From Legionella sp. (GTDB lineage: Bacteria; Pseudomonadota; Gammaproteobacteria; Legionellales; Legionellaceae): DNA of 64,000 nucleotides. Positions 1-9,608 of this stretch are shown in pieces. Below the pieces are notes generated by a model. It ran no database searches. It was not told where the DNA came from and was given only the letters and a program-made list of their open reading frames with translations. Position numbers and translations under genes: made by a program. The stretch is taken from NCBI GenBank assembly GCA_030680075.1, contig JAUXWR010000504.1, positions 62,001 through 126,000 on the forward strand, in the 5' to 3' direction. How positions within the stretch are numbered: position 1 is the stretch's first letter; every line of letters begins with the position of its first letter.

Positions 1-507
1 AATGCAAAATACCACCAGAATTAAAGCGTTAGTATTCATCGACGTTTCAAAAATAAACATATAAAAAACAGCTATATTCCAATAGCAAGGAAATCCCTTG
101 AAAAAATGATCGGGAGTTTTGGCATCTTCCTGACAAAATTGGTAGGACGAGGTAATAATTATGGCAATAATAATAATCAGTGCGTAGCCAGGCGGTAACA
201 TATCCGATTTAACAAAAAGAAAAAAACAAGGCGTGATGACGTAATTAACATAGTCAACAATATTGTCGAGCAATGCCCCATCTATTTTAGGCAGAACCGA
301 TTTAACACCGACAAGTCTTGCTAATGAGCCATCTATCGCATCAATAACAACAGCAATAGCCATTAGCCAGAGCGCAAATTTGTAGTCATGCTGATAAATT
401 TTGGCAAGAGTAAGTAAACCTACACAGGCAGCGCTTGCTGTAAAAGCATGTACAGCCCAGGCAACCAACTGATGTGAGAGGTGGTAACCTGGATTTCTGT
501 TTGTCAT
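1..507 (-). CDS. pcs: Phosphatidylcholine synthase (CDP-alcohol phosphatidyltransferase family), C-terminus cut by window edge
   Basis: The reverse strand starts at an ATG ending at 507 and stays open for 169 codons to the window edge, so the C-terminus is missing. A CDP-alcohol phosphatidyltransferase signature is visible about 60 to 85 residues in: DAIDGSLAR followed by DGALLDNIVDYVNYV, which supplies the DG..AR...D...D metal-binding aspartates. The DGALLDNIVDY wording is typical of bacterial Pcs, which condenses CDP-diacylglycerol with choline at the inner membrane. Several hydrophobic segments follow (near TPCFFLFV, YALIIIIAIIIT and WNIAVFYMFIF). Phosphatidylcholine is a known major lipid of Legionella, which fits the rest of the window. 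The family call is firm; Pcs over PssA or PgsA is inferred from the motif wording. Confidence 0.85.
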   Translation of the reverse strand, partial: MTNRNPGYHLSHQLVAWAVHAFTASAACVGLLTLAKIYQHDYKFALWLMAIAVVIDAIDGSLARLVGVKSVLPKIDGALLDNIVDYVNYVITPCFFLFVKSDMLPPGYALIIIIAIIITSSYQFCQEDAKTPDHFFKGFPCYWNIAVFYMFIFETSMNTNALILVVFCI

Positions 508-848
508 TTTTAATCCCGACTTGAAGGTCAATATTTAAGCTATACATCCGTTATAGTTACGACATATTCAATATAAGAGCATGCCTCTAATAAATTACAC
601 TAGAAGGATATATAGAATTTTCAAAATAGTAACAACAATTAAATCCAGTACGCAACAACTGCTGACGTTTATCGTTATAAATAGGTTTTATTCAGGTCTA
701 ATTGGCTCAATAGTATGGTTTTTGAATCAAAATTAATCGGCAGAGATATGAAATTCCGTGTCATTTTTTAAAAATTATACAGGAGTAGTACTTGCGCCAA
801 CCTCAGGATGGTCTAAACTTGATAAAGTAAATTTATTTGGGCAAAACC
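508..848. other. Divergent intergenic region between pcs and the aldehyde dehydrogenase
   Basis: This 341-bp AT-rich stretch lies between two divergently transcribed genes and must hold both promoters. I see no open frame of note, no strong hairpin and no repeat family shared with the rest of the window. No convincing -35/-10 pair stood out by eye. Confidence 0.5.
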
Positions 849-2216
849 ATGATTATTCAATCAGTCAATCCGGCGACAGAGGTTGTAATTCAAGAATACA
901 ACACCCTCAGTGAAGTTAATACTATAGCCGTTGTCGACAAAGCCTATTTTGCCTTCACCAGTTGGAGAAATACCGAATTTTCAGTACGTCGGCAATTAAT
1001 GCTTAATTTGTCTGAACTCCTTCTTTTAAAGATTGACGAACTCAGTGTGTTAATTACTAATGAAATGGGAAAGCCTGTAACGCAGGCACGGGCAGAAATA
1101 GAAAAATGTGCGTTGGTTTGTCAGCATTATGCCGAGTTGGCAGAAAAATACCTGAAGCCCCGAGCGATTAAAACTGAAATGGCTAAAACGAAGGTTTGCT
1201 ATCAAGCACTGGGGGTAATATTTGGCATAATGCCTTGGAATTTTCCATTCTGGCAAGTGTTTCGTTTTGCAGCGCCTACGATAATGGCTGGAAATGCCGT
1301 TATTTTGAAACATGCGCCCATTTCAATTGGTGCCGGTAATGCTATCGCGGCCTTGTTCATCGAAGCCGGATTCCCCACGCATTTATTTCAGCATGCTATT
1401 TTAAATAATGATATGGCCGCCTTTGTTATTGCTCATGAGAAAGTTGCCGCACTAAGTTTCACGGGTAGTGAAAAAACCGGACGTATTGTTTCGGCGTTAG
1501 CGGCGTCTCATTTGAAAAAATCAGTTCTTGAACTGGGTGGCAGCGATCCTTATATGGTTCTTGCTGATGCGGATATTGAACTGGCTGCCCGCTCAATTGT
1601 AACCTCTCGCTTAACTAATTGCGGTCAAGTTTGTATCGCGGCTAAACGAATTATCGTTCTTGAGAGTGTACACGATGAGTTGATTAAAAAAATTAGCACA
1701 TACATGGGTGATTATAAAATGGGAGATCCCCTAAACCCGAAAGCAACCTTAGGCCCTATGGCCAGATTTGATTTAAGAGAGGTATTGCATCAACAGGTTA
1801 TTGAGAGCGTTGAGAAAGGTGCAATACTCTTGTCTGGTGGCCGGATGGTAGACCGTCAAGGCTTTTATTATCCACCAACACTACTGACTAATGTGTGCAA
1901 AGGAATGCCCGCTTTTGATGAGGAGTTGTTCGGCCCGGTAATTGCAATCATCAAGGTCCACAGCGAAGATGAAGCAATAGCGTTGGCTAACGCCAGTAAT
2001 TTTGGTTTGGCGGCTGCGGTTTTTACCAGCGATTTAATTCGCGGTGAGGAAATTGCCACTCATAAAATCGAGGCAGGCAGTTGCTTTGTAAACGCAGTGG
2101 TAGCATCAGATCCACGTGTGCCTTTTGGCGGCATCAAACATTCAGGATACGGACGAGAATTATCCCGCGAAGGAATTCTCGAATTTGTAAACACAAAAAC
2201 CGTCGCTATAAAATAA
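849..2216 (+). CDS. NAD(P)-dependent aldehyde dehydrogenase, succinate-semialdehyde dehydrogenase (Sad/GabD) type
   Basis: An aldehyde dehydrogenase of about 455 residues, the usual length of the Sad/YneI-type succinate-semialdehyde dehydrogenases. Visible family motifs are MPWNFPFWQVFRFAAP (cofactor and oxyanion region), FTGSEKTG, the general-base motif LELGGSDP, the catalytic cysteine in NCGQVCIAAKR, and the C-terminal FGPV and PFGGIKHSGYGRE signatures. It would oxidise succinate semialdehyde or a related aldehyde to the acid with NAD(P)+. The longest frame begins at a TTG at 837, but the ATG at 849 gives the family-like N-terminus MIIQSVNPAT and is preferred. It stands alone, divergent from pcs and followed 155 bp later by the large glutamate dehydrogenase; both could feed the TCA cycle, but operon linkage is not shown. 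Substrate is not certain from sequence. Confidence 0.85.
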   Translation: MIIQSVNPATEVVIQEYNTLSEVNTIAVVDKAYFAFTSWRNTEFSVRRQLMLNLSELLLLKIDELSVLITNEMGKPVTQARAEIEKCALVCQHYAELAEKYLKPRAIKTEMAKTKVCYQALGVIFGIMPWNFPFWQVFRFAAPTIMAGNAVILKHAPISIGAGNAIAALFIEAGFPTHLFQHAILNNDMAAFVIAHEKVAALSFTGSEKTGRIVSALAASHLKKSVLELGGSDPYMVLADADIELAARSIVTSRLTNCGQVCIAAKRIIVLESVHDELIKKISTYMGDYKMGDPLNPKATLGPMARFDLREVLHQQVIESVEKGAILLSGGRMVDRQGFYYPPTLLTNVCKGMPAFDEELFGPVIAIIKVHSEDEAIALANASNFGLAAAVFTSDLIRGEEIATHKIEAGSCFVNAVVASDPRVPFGGIKHSGYGRELSREGILEFVNTKTVAIK

Positions 2217-2328
2217 CTACAAGAGTTTAAGCACAAATTATAGTGAATTTTTCCCTGAATTCAGGATATTTTTCATAAGTCTTCGTTTAGGGACCTAAAA
2301 GGTATATACCCTGCAATAACAACCGTTA

Positions 2329-2334
2329 TATAAT
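2329..2334 (+). promoter_or_regulatory. Candidate -10 box upstream of the large glutamate dehydrogenase
   Basis: A perfect TATAAT lies 37 bp before the ATG at 2372. No good -35 hexamer is found at the usual 16-18 bp spacing, so this is only a candidate. Confidence 0.35.
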
Positions 2335-2371
2335 TCGTGCAATTTATTTCCATGCCAAATGAGGTAATTGA

Positions 2372-5300
2372 ATGTCTTATAAGTTTGAAGAAGGAAAGGA
2401 TTTAATTATTGAAGCCGTGATTGGCAAGATAAACAAAAAAATGAATTCGCCACAATCTGACTTATGCGCTCGATTTGTGCGTCAATTCTTTAGTACCGTA
2501 GCGTTAGAAGATTTACAAGAATGGGAAATTGATGATTTATATGGTGCTGCCATTAATTTTTGGTCCCATATTCAACATCGCGCGCCGCATGAAACAAAAA
2601 TTCGTATTTATAATCCCGAATTTGAACGCCATGGCTGGCAGACGACGCATACGGTAGTAGAAATTATTACTGACGATATGCCTTTCCTCGTTGATTCCTT
2701 GCGTATGGTAATTAATCGCCTGAATTTAATGTCTCATCTTGTTATTCACATGGGTGGTTTATGTGTACGGCGAGACAAAAAAGATCATCAAATTACGGAA
2801 GTTTTACCGAAAGGCAGTGAAAAAGAGGATTCAGTTTCTGTTGAGGCCCCAATCTTTATTGAGATTGACAGGCAAACTGACCCGGCGGTGCTTGAAGAGT
2901 TGCATAGAAATTTTGAGCGCGTACTTGAAGACAATCGTGTTGTGGTTTCAGACTGGCCGGCTATGCGTACCAAAGTACGAGAAGCAATTGATGAGCTAGA
3001 TATAGCAGCGTCCGTTCTTGATCCTGCTGAAACGGAAGAGACTAAAGGTTTTCTCAACTGGATTGAAGATCACCACTTCACTTTCTTAGGTGTTCGTGAT
3101 TATGAGTTAGTCACAAAAAATAACGAAACTATTTTACAGCCACTACCCGAAACGGGTTTAGGGCTTCTTCGTGCAAGTTTAAGTAAATCAAGTTCTCGCA
3201 GTATTTCTGCCATGGCTCCTGAAGCACGTGAACTGACCTTATCACCGCGCTCACTGGTGATGTTTAAAACCAACACACTGGCAACGGTTCATCGCCAGGC
3301 ATACACCGACTATATTGGAATTAAGCGCTTCAATAAAAAAGGGCAGGTTATTGGAGAGCGCCGCATTATTGGTCTGTATACCTCAGCGGCTTATAATACA
3401 AATCCTAAGGATATTCCTTTCTTGCGCCATAAAGTCGCGTTGATAATGAAGAACTCTGGTTTTCCTCCAAGGAGTCATACAGGCAAAGTATTACTTAATA
3501 TATTAGAAACCTTCCCACGGGACGATTTAATACAAGGCGCTGAGACTGAGTTGTTGGAGATGGCCTTGGGCGTTTATCATATGCAAGAACGTCGCCGCAT
3601 TCGTATGTTTGCCCGTACCGATGTCTATCGTCGATTTGTTTCATGCCTGGTCTACGTACCCAAGGAACTTTTCAATACAGAGCTAAGAGAAGAAATGCAG
3701 CAAATTCTTGCTGAGAGTTTTCACTCTACAGATATCTCGTTTTCCACTTGGTTTTCTGAATCAGTACTGGCGCGCATTCACTTTATTATTCGTACAGATC
3801 CTGAAGATAATACCCAGTGGGACTTTAAGGAAATTGAACGCAAATTAATAGAAGTAGGTCGCTCCTGGACGGATGATTTGCAGCAGTTGGTCTCAGAATC
3901 CTTTGGTGAAGAAGAGGGTAATCGTATCTTTGCCTCTTATAAGAATGCTTTTCCGACAAACTATTGTGATAATTTCTCACCTCGAACAGCCGTTTATGAT
4001 ATCAAGCATGTTGAAGCCTTGTCGAAGGACAATTCGCTGGTGATGAATTTTTATCGGCCGTTAGATGAAATGTCGAACAGCTTTCGTTTAAAAATTTATC
4101 AGCATGATATTACCATCCCTTTATCAGACGTTTTGCCCATTATCGAACGTTTGGGGATGCGAGCAATTAGCGAAAGACCTTATGTATTAAAATTTAATGA
4201 TGGAAAAATTACCTATATCAATGACTTCGCGCTCCTTTATACGCGAGAAATGTCTTTTGATATCGATGAAATAAAAGACTTATTCCAGAATGCTTTTGCC
4301 AGTGTATGGTTGGGTGAGGCTGAAAATGACGGCTTTAACCAATTAGTACTTGCTGCCGGATTAAATTGGCGGCAAGTTGCGGTTTTACGGACTTATGCTC
4401 GTTATTTTAAACAGATTGGCTTTACTTTCAGTCAGGAATACATCGAGTCGTCATTAAATAATAATGCCTTGATTGCCAAGAAACTGGTTCGCCTCTTCGA
4501 GATACGATTTAATCCACGAGAATCAAGTGCAAGAGATAGTCTGTTTACTGAACAGGTCGATTCAATTTTTTCAGCACTTGATGGCGTCGATAATCTTGAT
4601 GAAGACAGAATTATCAGACTATATGTACAGGTAATCACAGCTACTTTACGAACAAATTTTTATCAGGTTGACAAGCACGGAAAAAGTAAATCCTATATAT
4701 CTATCAAGCTTAGCAGTAAATTAATTCCCAAATTACCCAAGCCCCATCCTCTGTATGAAATTTTCATCTATGCTCCCCGATTTGAGGGTGTGCATTTACG
4801 GTGTGGCAAGGTTGCTCGTGGAGGAATACGTTGGTCTGACCGCCGTGAGGATTTCCGCACCGAAATTTTAGGTCTGATGAAAGCTCAGCAGGTAAAAAAT
4901 GCAGTGATTGTCCCTTCGGGAGCAAAAGGCGGCTTTGTACCCAAACGGTTGCCTGTTAATGGCTCACGCGAAGATATTCTTGCTGAAGGTATTGAATGTT
5001 ATCGTGATTTTATTCGAAGTATGCTGGATATTACTGATAACTATAAAGATGGCCTCGTTGTTAAACCACAACAGGTGGTTTGTTATGATGAAGACGACCC
5101 TTATCTGGTGGTTGCGGCCGATAAAGGTACGGCCACATTTTCAGATATTGCCAATGAAATTTCGCTTGAGTATGGCTTCTGGCTGGGGGATGCTTTTGCT
5201 TCGGGTGGGTCGGTTGGTTATGATCATAAAAAGATAGGCATTACCGCAAGAGGTGCCTGGGAATCAGTCAAACGACATTTTTACGAGATGAATTTTGATA

Positions 5301-7246
5301 TCAATACTAATGATTTTACCGTTGTTGGTATTGGCGATATGGCTGGAGATGTGTTTGGAAACGGCATGTTGCTTTCAAAGCATATTAAGCTGATAGGTGC
5401 TTTTAATCACATTCATATCTTTGTAGATCCAACGCCTGATCCAGAGATTAGTTTCAATGAACGTCAGCGTTTGTTTAATTTGCCGCGTTCAAATTGGACT
5501 GATTACGATCAAAAATTGATCTCCAAAGGTGGTGGTGTATTTAATCGTAATGCAAAATCTATTACGGTTACCAAAGAAATGAAACAGGCTTTCGGTATTA
5601 AAACGGCAGAGATTGAGCCTAACGAATTAATACGAGCCATTTTGCGCGCGAAAGTTGATTTATTGTGGAGTGCCGGGATTGGTACCTTCGTAAAAGCGCA
5701 AAATGAATCGCATACAGATGTCGGCGATCGCACTAATGATGCTACACGTATCAATGCCAGGCAATTGCGTTGCAAGGTTGTGGGCGAGGGCGGAAATCTC
5801 GGCTTAACCCAGCTTGCGCGTATTGAGTACTCGTTAAATGGAGGCCTGATTTATACGGACTTTATTGATAATTCGGCGGGTGTAAGTTGCTCTGACAAAG
5901 AAGTGAATATTAAAATTTTACTTAATAGTGTTGTGGCTGCCGGTGATTTAACACTCAAGCAGCGCAATGAATTATTAGGTGAGATGACAGACGAAGTAGC
6001 GGGATTGGTTCTTCGTGATAATTTTGTACAAACACGGGCAATCAGTTTAACTGCTTTCCAGGGGTTTCGTGCGCTCGAATTGCATACTCGATATATTAAT
6101 GAACTTGAGCGTAACTCCAAAATTGATCGCGCCGTTGAATTCATTCCAGAAGATAAAGTGCTAATGGAAAGAAAATTGATGGGAGTAGGGATAACCCGTC
6201 CGATTATTGCGGTTCTCCTTTGTTACAGTAAAACAATTCTTAAAGAGCAAATTTTATTAACTAACGTTCCAGAGGATACTTATTTAAAAAATCTTCTTGT
6301 CAGTTATTTCCCCAAACCCTTGCAAGAGCGGTTTAGCAGAGAAATGCAGGATCATCCGCTGAGACGTGAAATTATTGCCACAAAATTAAGCAACATTATC
6401 ATCAATGAGATGGGTTTCACCTTTGTGTTTCGTATGCAGGAAGAAACGGGCGCTCCTGTTTCAGCAATATTACGTGCTTACATAATAGCGAGAAAAGTGC
6501 TTGATATTGATACCATATGGAAGCAAATTGAAGGCTTGGAAGTACTCATCACGGCTGAAAAACAAGCTGATTTAATTATGCAGTACGTACGTTTGTTAAG
6601 GCGAGTTACGCGCTGGTTCTTGCGTACAGAGCGAATGGGACTCAATATTAGTAAAGCTATAAAAATGTATAGCCCCGGCATGATTGAGTTTAAAAATGCC
6701 ATACCTTCTATTTTCGGTGAAGGTAACCGTGCCCAGTTTGATGAATACTTAAATCAGAATCTCGAATTAGGAATATCATCAAATCTTGCTCAAGAACTGG
6801 CAATGACCCGCTCATTATTTTCCGCTCTGGATATTATCGCGGTATCTCAGCAATTGGATATTAGTGTCACCAGTGCGGCCGAGATATATTTTGGTATAGG
6901 CGAGTATCTCGACCTGGCATGGATTCGTTCGCAAATAATCGCTCATCCCACCGAAAACAATTGGGAGTCCCTATCAAGAGAAGCCTTGCGTGATGATCTT
7001 GACTGGCAGCAGCGGCAACTTACCGCGGGTATTATTAAACTGAATGGCAAAGAGAATAATTACATGCAATGCTTTAATGAGTGGTCTCAAAACCATGCAG
7101 GATTAATTGAGCGCTGGCGTCAGATTTTATCGGATCTAAAATCAACGCCTTCACTTAGTTATACTATGTATTTTGTTGCCATTCGTGAGTTACTTGATTT
7201 AACGCAAACGACATTGCAAATGTCAGAAAAGGAAGCAGTGTCGTAA
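2372..7246 (+). CDS. gdhB: NAD-specific glutamate dehydrogenase, large (about 180 kDa) class
   Basis: A 1624-residue protein of the large bacterial NAD-glutamate dehydrogenase family (Bac_GDH), which catabolises glutamate to 2-oxoglutarate and ammonia. The N-terminal ~520 residues form the regulatory region with ACT-like modules (for example DDMPFLVDSLRMVINRL near 95-115). The catalytic core follows, with RGGIRWSDRREDFR near 815-830, the lysine-containing PSGAKGGFV near 848, the nucleotide-binding VVGIGDMAGDVFGNG near 988-1002, and GEGGNLG further on. A long helical C-terminal region runs to the end, and length matches the complete family. It is one of two family members in this window; the other (39928-43272, minus strand) lacks the regulatory half. 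The symbol follows common use for this class and is not certain for this species. Confidence 0.95.
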   Translation: MSYKFEEGKDLIIEAVIGKINKKMNSPQSDLCARFVRQFFSTVALEDLQEWEIDDLYGAAINFWSHIQHRAPHETKIRIYNPEFERHGWQTTHTVVEIITDDMPFLVDSLRMVINRLNLMSHLVIHMGGLCVRRDKKDHQITEVLPKGSEKEDSVSVEAPIFIEIDRQTDPAVLEELHRNFERVLEDNRVVVSDWPAMRTKVREAIDELDIAASVLDPAETEETKGFLNWIEDHHFTFLGVRDYELVTKNNETILQPLPETGLGLLRASLSKSSSRSISAMAPEARELTLSPRSLVMFKTNTLATVHRQAYTDYIGIKRFNKKGQVIGERRIIGLYTSAAYNTNPKDIPFLRHKVALIMKNSGFPPRSHTGKVLLNILETFPRDDLIQGAETELLEMALGVYHMQERRRIRMFARTDVYRRFVSCLVYVPKELFNTELREEMQQILAESFHSTDISFSTWFSESVLARIHFIIRTDPEDNTQWDFKEIERKLIEVGRSWTDDLQQLVSESFGEEEGNRIFASYKNAFPTNYCDNFSPRTAVYDIKHVEALSKDNSLVMNFYRPLDEMSNSFRLKIYQHDITIPLSDVLPIIERLGMRAISERPYVLKFNDGKITYINDFALLYTREMSFDIDEIKDLFQNAFASVWLGEAENDGFNQLVLAAGLNWRQVAVLRTYARYFKQIGFTFSQEYIESSLNNNALIAKKLVRLFEIRFNPRESSARDSLFTEQVDSIFSALDGVDNLDEDRIIRLYVQVITATLRTNFYQVDKHGKSKSYISIKLSSKLIPKLPKPHPLYEIFIYAPRFEGVHLRCGKVARGGIRWSDRREDFRTEILGLMKAQQVKNAVIVPSGAKGGFVPKRLPVNGSREDILAEGIECYRDFIRSMLDITDNYKDGLVVKPQQVVCYDEDDPYLVVAADKGTATFSDIANEISLEYGFWLGDAFASGGSVGYDHKKIGITARGAWESVKRHFYEMNFDINTNDFTVVGIGDMAGDVFGNGMLLSKHIKLIGAFNHIHIFVDPTPDPEISFNERQRLFNLPRSNWTDYDQKLISKGGGVFNRNAKSITVTKEMKQAFGIKTAEIEPNELIRAILRAKVDLLWSAGIGTFVKAQNESHTDVGDRTNDATRINARQLRCKVVGEGGNLGLTQLARIEYSLNGGLIYTDFIDNSAGVSCSDKEVNIKILLNSVVAAGDLTLKQRNELLGEMTDEVAGLVLRDNFVQTRAISLTAFQGFRALELHTRYINELERNSKIDRAVEFIPEDKVLMERKLMGVGITRPIIAVLLCYSKTILKEQILLTNVPEDTYLKNLLVSYFPKPLQERFSREMQDHPLRREIIATKLSNIIINEMGFTFVFRMQEETGAPVSAILRAYIIARKVLDIDTIWKQIEGLEVLITAEKQADLIMQYVRLLRRVTRWFLRTERMGLNISKAIKMYSPGMIEFKNAIPSIFGEGNRAQFDEYLNQNLELGISSNLAQELAMTRSLFSALDIIAVSQQLDISVTSAAEIYFGIGEYLDLAWIRSQIIAHPTENNWESLSREALRDDLDWQQRQLTAGIIKLNGKENNYMQCFNEWSQNHAGLIERWRQILSDLKSTPSLSYTMYFVAIRELLDLTQTTLQMSEKEAVS

Positions 7247-7357
7247 ATTAGTCTTTCACGAAATCATTTTTGATCACAAGCGAAGCGGTGCGGTTCGACC
7301 CTTCGCTTATGCGTAGTTAACCCAATGCAGCAGCGACAGTTTATTTAAGGAGCAAAA

Positions 7358-7927
7358 ATGATTATGGAAAATGAGGTTGTTACTTACTCAAAGCCGTCAA
7401 AGTTTTTTCATTGGTTAATTGCAATACTGGTACTCAGTATGCTCTCAGTAAGTTTTTTTCTGGAGGATGTGCCGAAACCTTATGCATCAACAGTCTGGAT
7501 GCTGCATAAATCATTTGGTCTTAGTATTTTAACATTAATGATTCTTAGGATAGTATGGATTATTCAGCGTCCAGGACCGGACTTGCCCGTGTCAGTTCCG
7601 GTCTGGCAGAAATTTATGGCTAGATTTGTGCAGTATAATCTCTATTTGTTCGTCATTTTAATGCCTTTAAGTGGGTGGATTATGTCGGTCGCGGCTGGTA
7701 AGACACCTATTTTTTTTGGTTTATTCCCTGTTACTTTGCCTGGCATTGCCCACGATAAAAACCTGGCAAAACTGATGAATCAATCGCATAAAACCATTGC
7801 ATGGATAATAATTTGCTTGCTGGTTCTTCATATTGCAGGTGCCTTGAAGCATCACTTCTTTGATAAAGATAACGTGTTGCTTCGTATGCTACCTGGGAGG
7901 CGTAATTCCCTCTCGTCTAGGAACTAA
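7358..7927 (+). CDS. cybB: Cytochrome b561 family membrane protein
   Basis: A 189-residue polytopic membrane protein with four hydrophobic helices (near 18-36, 50-68, 92-110 and 145-165). Histidines sit at helix positions expected for di-haem b561 proteins: SKFFHWLIA, WMLHKSFG, QSHKTIAW and LVLHIAGALKHHFF. Such proteins carry electrons from ubiquinol or protect against superoxide at the inner membrane. A good ribosome-binding site (AAGGAG) lies five bases before the ATG at 7358. Its last 11 bp overlap the 3' end of ygfZ on the other strand, a compact convergent junction. Physiological donor and acceptor cannot be read from sequence. Confidence 0.88.
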   Translation: MIMENEVVTYSKPSKFFHWLIAILVLSMLSVSFFLEDVPKPYASTVWMLHKSFGLSILTLMILRIVWIIQRPGPDLPVSVPVWQKFMARFVQYNLYLFVILMPLSGWIMSVAAGKTPIFFGLFPVTLPGIAHDKNLAKLMNQSHKTIAWIIICLLVLHIAGALKHHFFDKDNVLLRMLPGRRNSLSSRN

Positions 7928-8897
7928 GCGTAGTATTAAGCGTAATGGCTACATCTTGTCCTTCTAAACGTGCAACCTCTGGGTGTTCGTTTAGAATGCT
8001 TGCGACAATCAGATAATTATCGGCAGAGAGTGGGCAAAAATCTACCAACTCACCAATCTCGGCATTATCGCTCAAATTAAGTAACTTCTGTCCAGAATGT
8101 AGTGGTAATTTACTGCTAACAAAAAAATTCTTTAATCCATGTTTTAGTTTTGCACGATAATGCGTTCGCGCGACAATTTCCTGGCCTTTATAACACCCCT
8201 TATCAAAGCTTATATAGTCAGTTTTATGCAAATTTAAACGGTGCGGTAAAAAAGCGCCACGGCTTTCGGGGTATATCTCAACTCGTGGCCTATCAAGTTG
8301 TAATCGATGCCAGGCAAGTGAACCGCGCATTTGTTGTTGACTTATAAAAGGGTCGGTAAGGGTGAAGGCGGTCTTGGCAATATTAATAATTAGATAAAAA
8401 TTATCTCCAATTGCATAACAATAGCTATCATCAGTACTTACCGCGCTAAAAGCGTTCAGCTCCGCCGTCAGAGGGGAGGGGAGAAGGTCTTCGGGATTAT
8501 TTAAATAAAAGCCAAATAGTTTATAGTCAGAATCTGGTGATAACACTACCCTTGAAAGCATGGCAGCTTTTGCAAGAGAGTCCATTGTTTGGTTGATTAA
8601 ATCACAGGGAAGAACAAGCTTCAAACCTTGCCAATTAATGACATCTACGAGGGCTTGGACCCGGCCTTTCAGATTGCAAAGCGCGCCTTTTCGCATGGTG
8701 GTACTATTAACGTGATTTACATCACAACTTAATTGCCCTTGCAGCAACTCGGCAGCCCGAGGCCCATTTACACTAATCATACCGAGGTGTGGTAATTCAA
8801 AGAGGTAATTTTTATCAGAGTCCATATTAAACTCATCGTTAAGTGACGATAATACGGAATATTGCCGATTGTTTAGCAGGTAATGTTCTTTATTCAT
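7917..8897 (-). CDS. ygfZ: Folate-binding tRNA-modifying protein YgfZ (iron-sulfur cluster repair)
   Basis: A GcvT-like folate-binding protein of 326 residues. The diagnostic YgfZ signature K-G-C-Y-x-G-Q-E is present as FDKGCYKGQEIVAR about three quarters of the way in, with the conserved cysteine. Family members help repair or assemble certain Fe-S enzymes and affect tRNA thiomodification through tetrahydrofolate. The open frame extends upstream to 9086, but that would run through the divergent sdhE gene; the ATG ending at 8897 gives MNKEHYLL and a family-like length. It is divergent from sdhE across 72 bp, the same neighbourhood as ygfZ and ygfY in E. coli, which supports the call. Confidence 0.9.
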   Translation of the reverse strand: MNKEHYLLNNRQYSVLSSLNDEFNMDSDKNYLFELPHLGMISVNGPRAAELLQGQLSCDVNHVNSTTMRKGALCNLKGRVQALVDVINWQGLKLVLPCDLINQTMDSLAKAAMLSRVVLSPDSDYKLFGFYLNNPEDLLPSPLTAELNAFSAVSTDDSYCYAIGDNFYLIINIAKTAFTLTDPFISQQQMRGSLAWHRLQLDRPRVEIYPESRGAFLPHRLNLHKTDYISFDKGCYKGQEIVARTHYRAKLKHGLKNFFVSSKLPLHSGQKLLNLSDNAEIGELVDFCPLSADNYLIVASILNEHPEVARLEGQDVAITLNTTLSS

Positions 8898-8969
8898 GAG
8901 AGTATTTCTTAAGTTGCGATGGTTAGAGAGTTTAGTGTAACATCGCTCGCTTTGACAATTAGAACAATA

Positions 8970-9224
8970 ATGATTGATCCAACAAGAAAAGCAAAAATCA
9001 GGTGGCAATGTCGACGAGGAATGTTGGAGCTTGATTTGATTCTGGCGCATTTCATCGATAAAGGGCTTGAAAATTTGACAGGGCAACAGCTTGATTCCTT
9101 TGAATCACTGCTCACAGCGCCCGATCCGGTTTTATACAGTTGGTTAATGGGAAGCGATCACCCTGAGAACAGGGAGTTAATGGCAATTGTTGAACTTGTC
9201 CAAATGCATTATAAAACCCGCTAA
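8970..9224 (+). CDS. sdhE: Succinate dehydrogenase flavin assembly factor SdhE
   Basis: A small protein of 84 residues with the family motif RRGMLELD (the conserved RGxxE patch) near residues 12-19, the residues known to bind the flavoprotein SdhA during covalent FAD attachment. The open frame extends upstream to 8919 but the ATG at 8970 (MIDPTRKAKIRWQC) matches the family start. It is followed by ygfX, whose frame overlaps its last 38 bases, the arrangement known as sdhE-ygfX (cptAB) in enterobacteria. Divergence from ygfZ completes the conserved context. Confidence 0.9.
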   Translation: MIDPTRKAKIRWQCRRGMLELDLILAHFIDKGLENLTGQQLDSFESLLTAPDPVLYSWLMGSDHPENRELMAIVELVQMHYKTR

Positions 9225-9594
9225 ATCATCCGGTTGCTTGCGACTGGCCGTGCTTCTTCACGGGTTTGCTATTTATATGCTCTGTTGCACAATATTTCCC
9301 CTATCATTAAAAATTTGCGGAACATGGCTTTTGCTGATGCAGCTTGGTTATATTTTTTATAGACGCGGCGAATCAGCTATAGAGCTGCTGAATATCGAGC
9401 TGGAAGAGTGCACGATTTCCTGTAAAAATGGTCAAAAATTAATTTTTGATACTTATCGTGTTGCCCTTGATACCGGTATTTTTTTTCTCCTGGAGTTTTC
9501 TAGTGTTTGCACACGTAAAACAATAGTTATTTTTTTTGATCAAATAAGCGCCGCAGAATATAGACAATTAAAACTCCTTGAAAAAATTCACTAA
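9187..9594 (+). CDS. ygfX: YgfX/CptA family membrane protein
   Basis: A short protein of up to 135 residues with two hydrophobic helices close to the N-terminus (around 19-38 and 44-58), then a soluble tail ending EYRQLKLLEKIH. Size, topology and position right after sdhE identify it as a YgfX (CptA) homologue, in E. coli an inner-membrane protein proposed to be a toxin acting on FtsZ and MreB; that function is debated. No ATG is available near the start: the frame opens with TTG codons at 9187, 9190 and 9196 inside the end of sdhE, so translational coupling is likely and the exact start is uncertain. Sequence similarity is weak; the call rests largely on synteny. Confidence 0.65.
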   Translation: MLNLSKCIIKPAKSSGCLRLAVLLHGFAIYMLCCTIFPLSLKICGTWLLLMQLGYIFYRRGESAIELLNIELEECTISCKNGQKLIFDTYRVALDTGIFFLLEFSSVCTRKTIVIFFDQISAAEYRQLKLLEKIH

Positions 9595-9608
9595 GATCCC
9601 GGGGAGAC

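Noticed and set aside
8898..9086. Longer N-terminus of ygfZ
   Set aside because: It would overlap the divergent sdhE gene and shows no family similarity; the ATG ending at 8897 is used.
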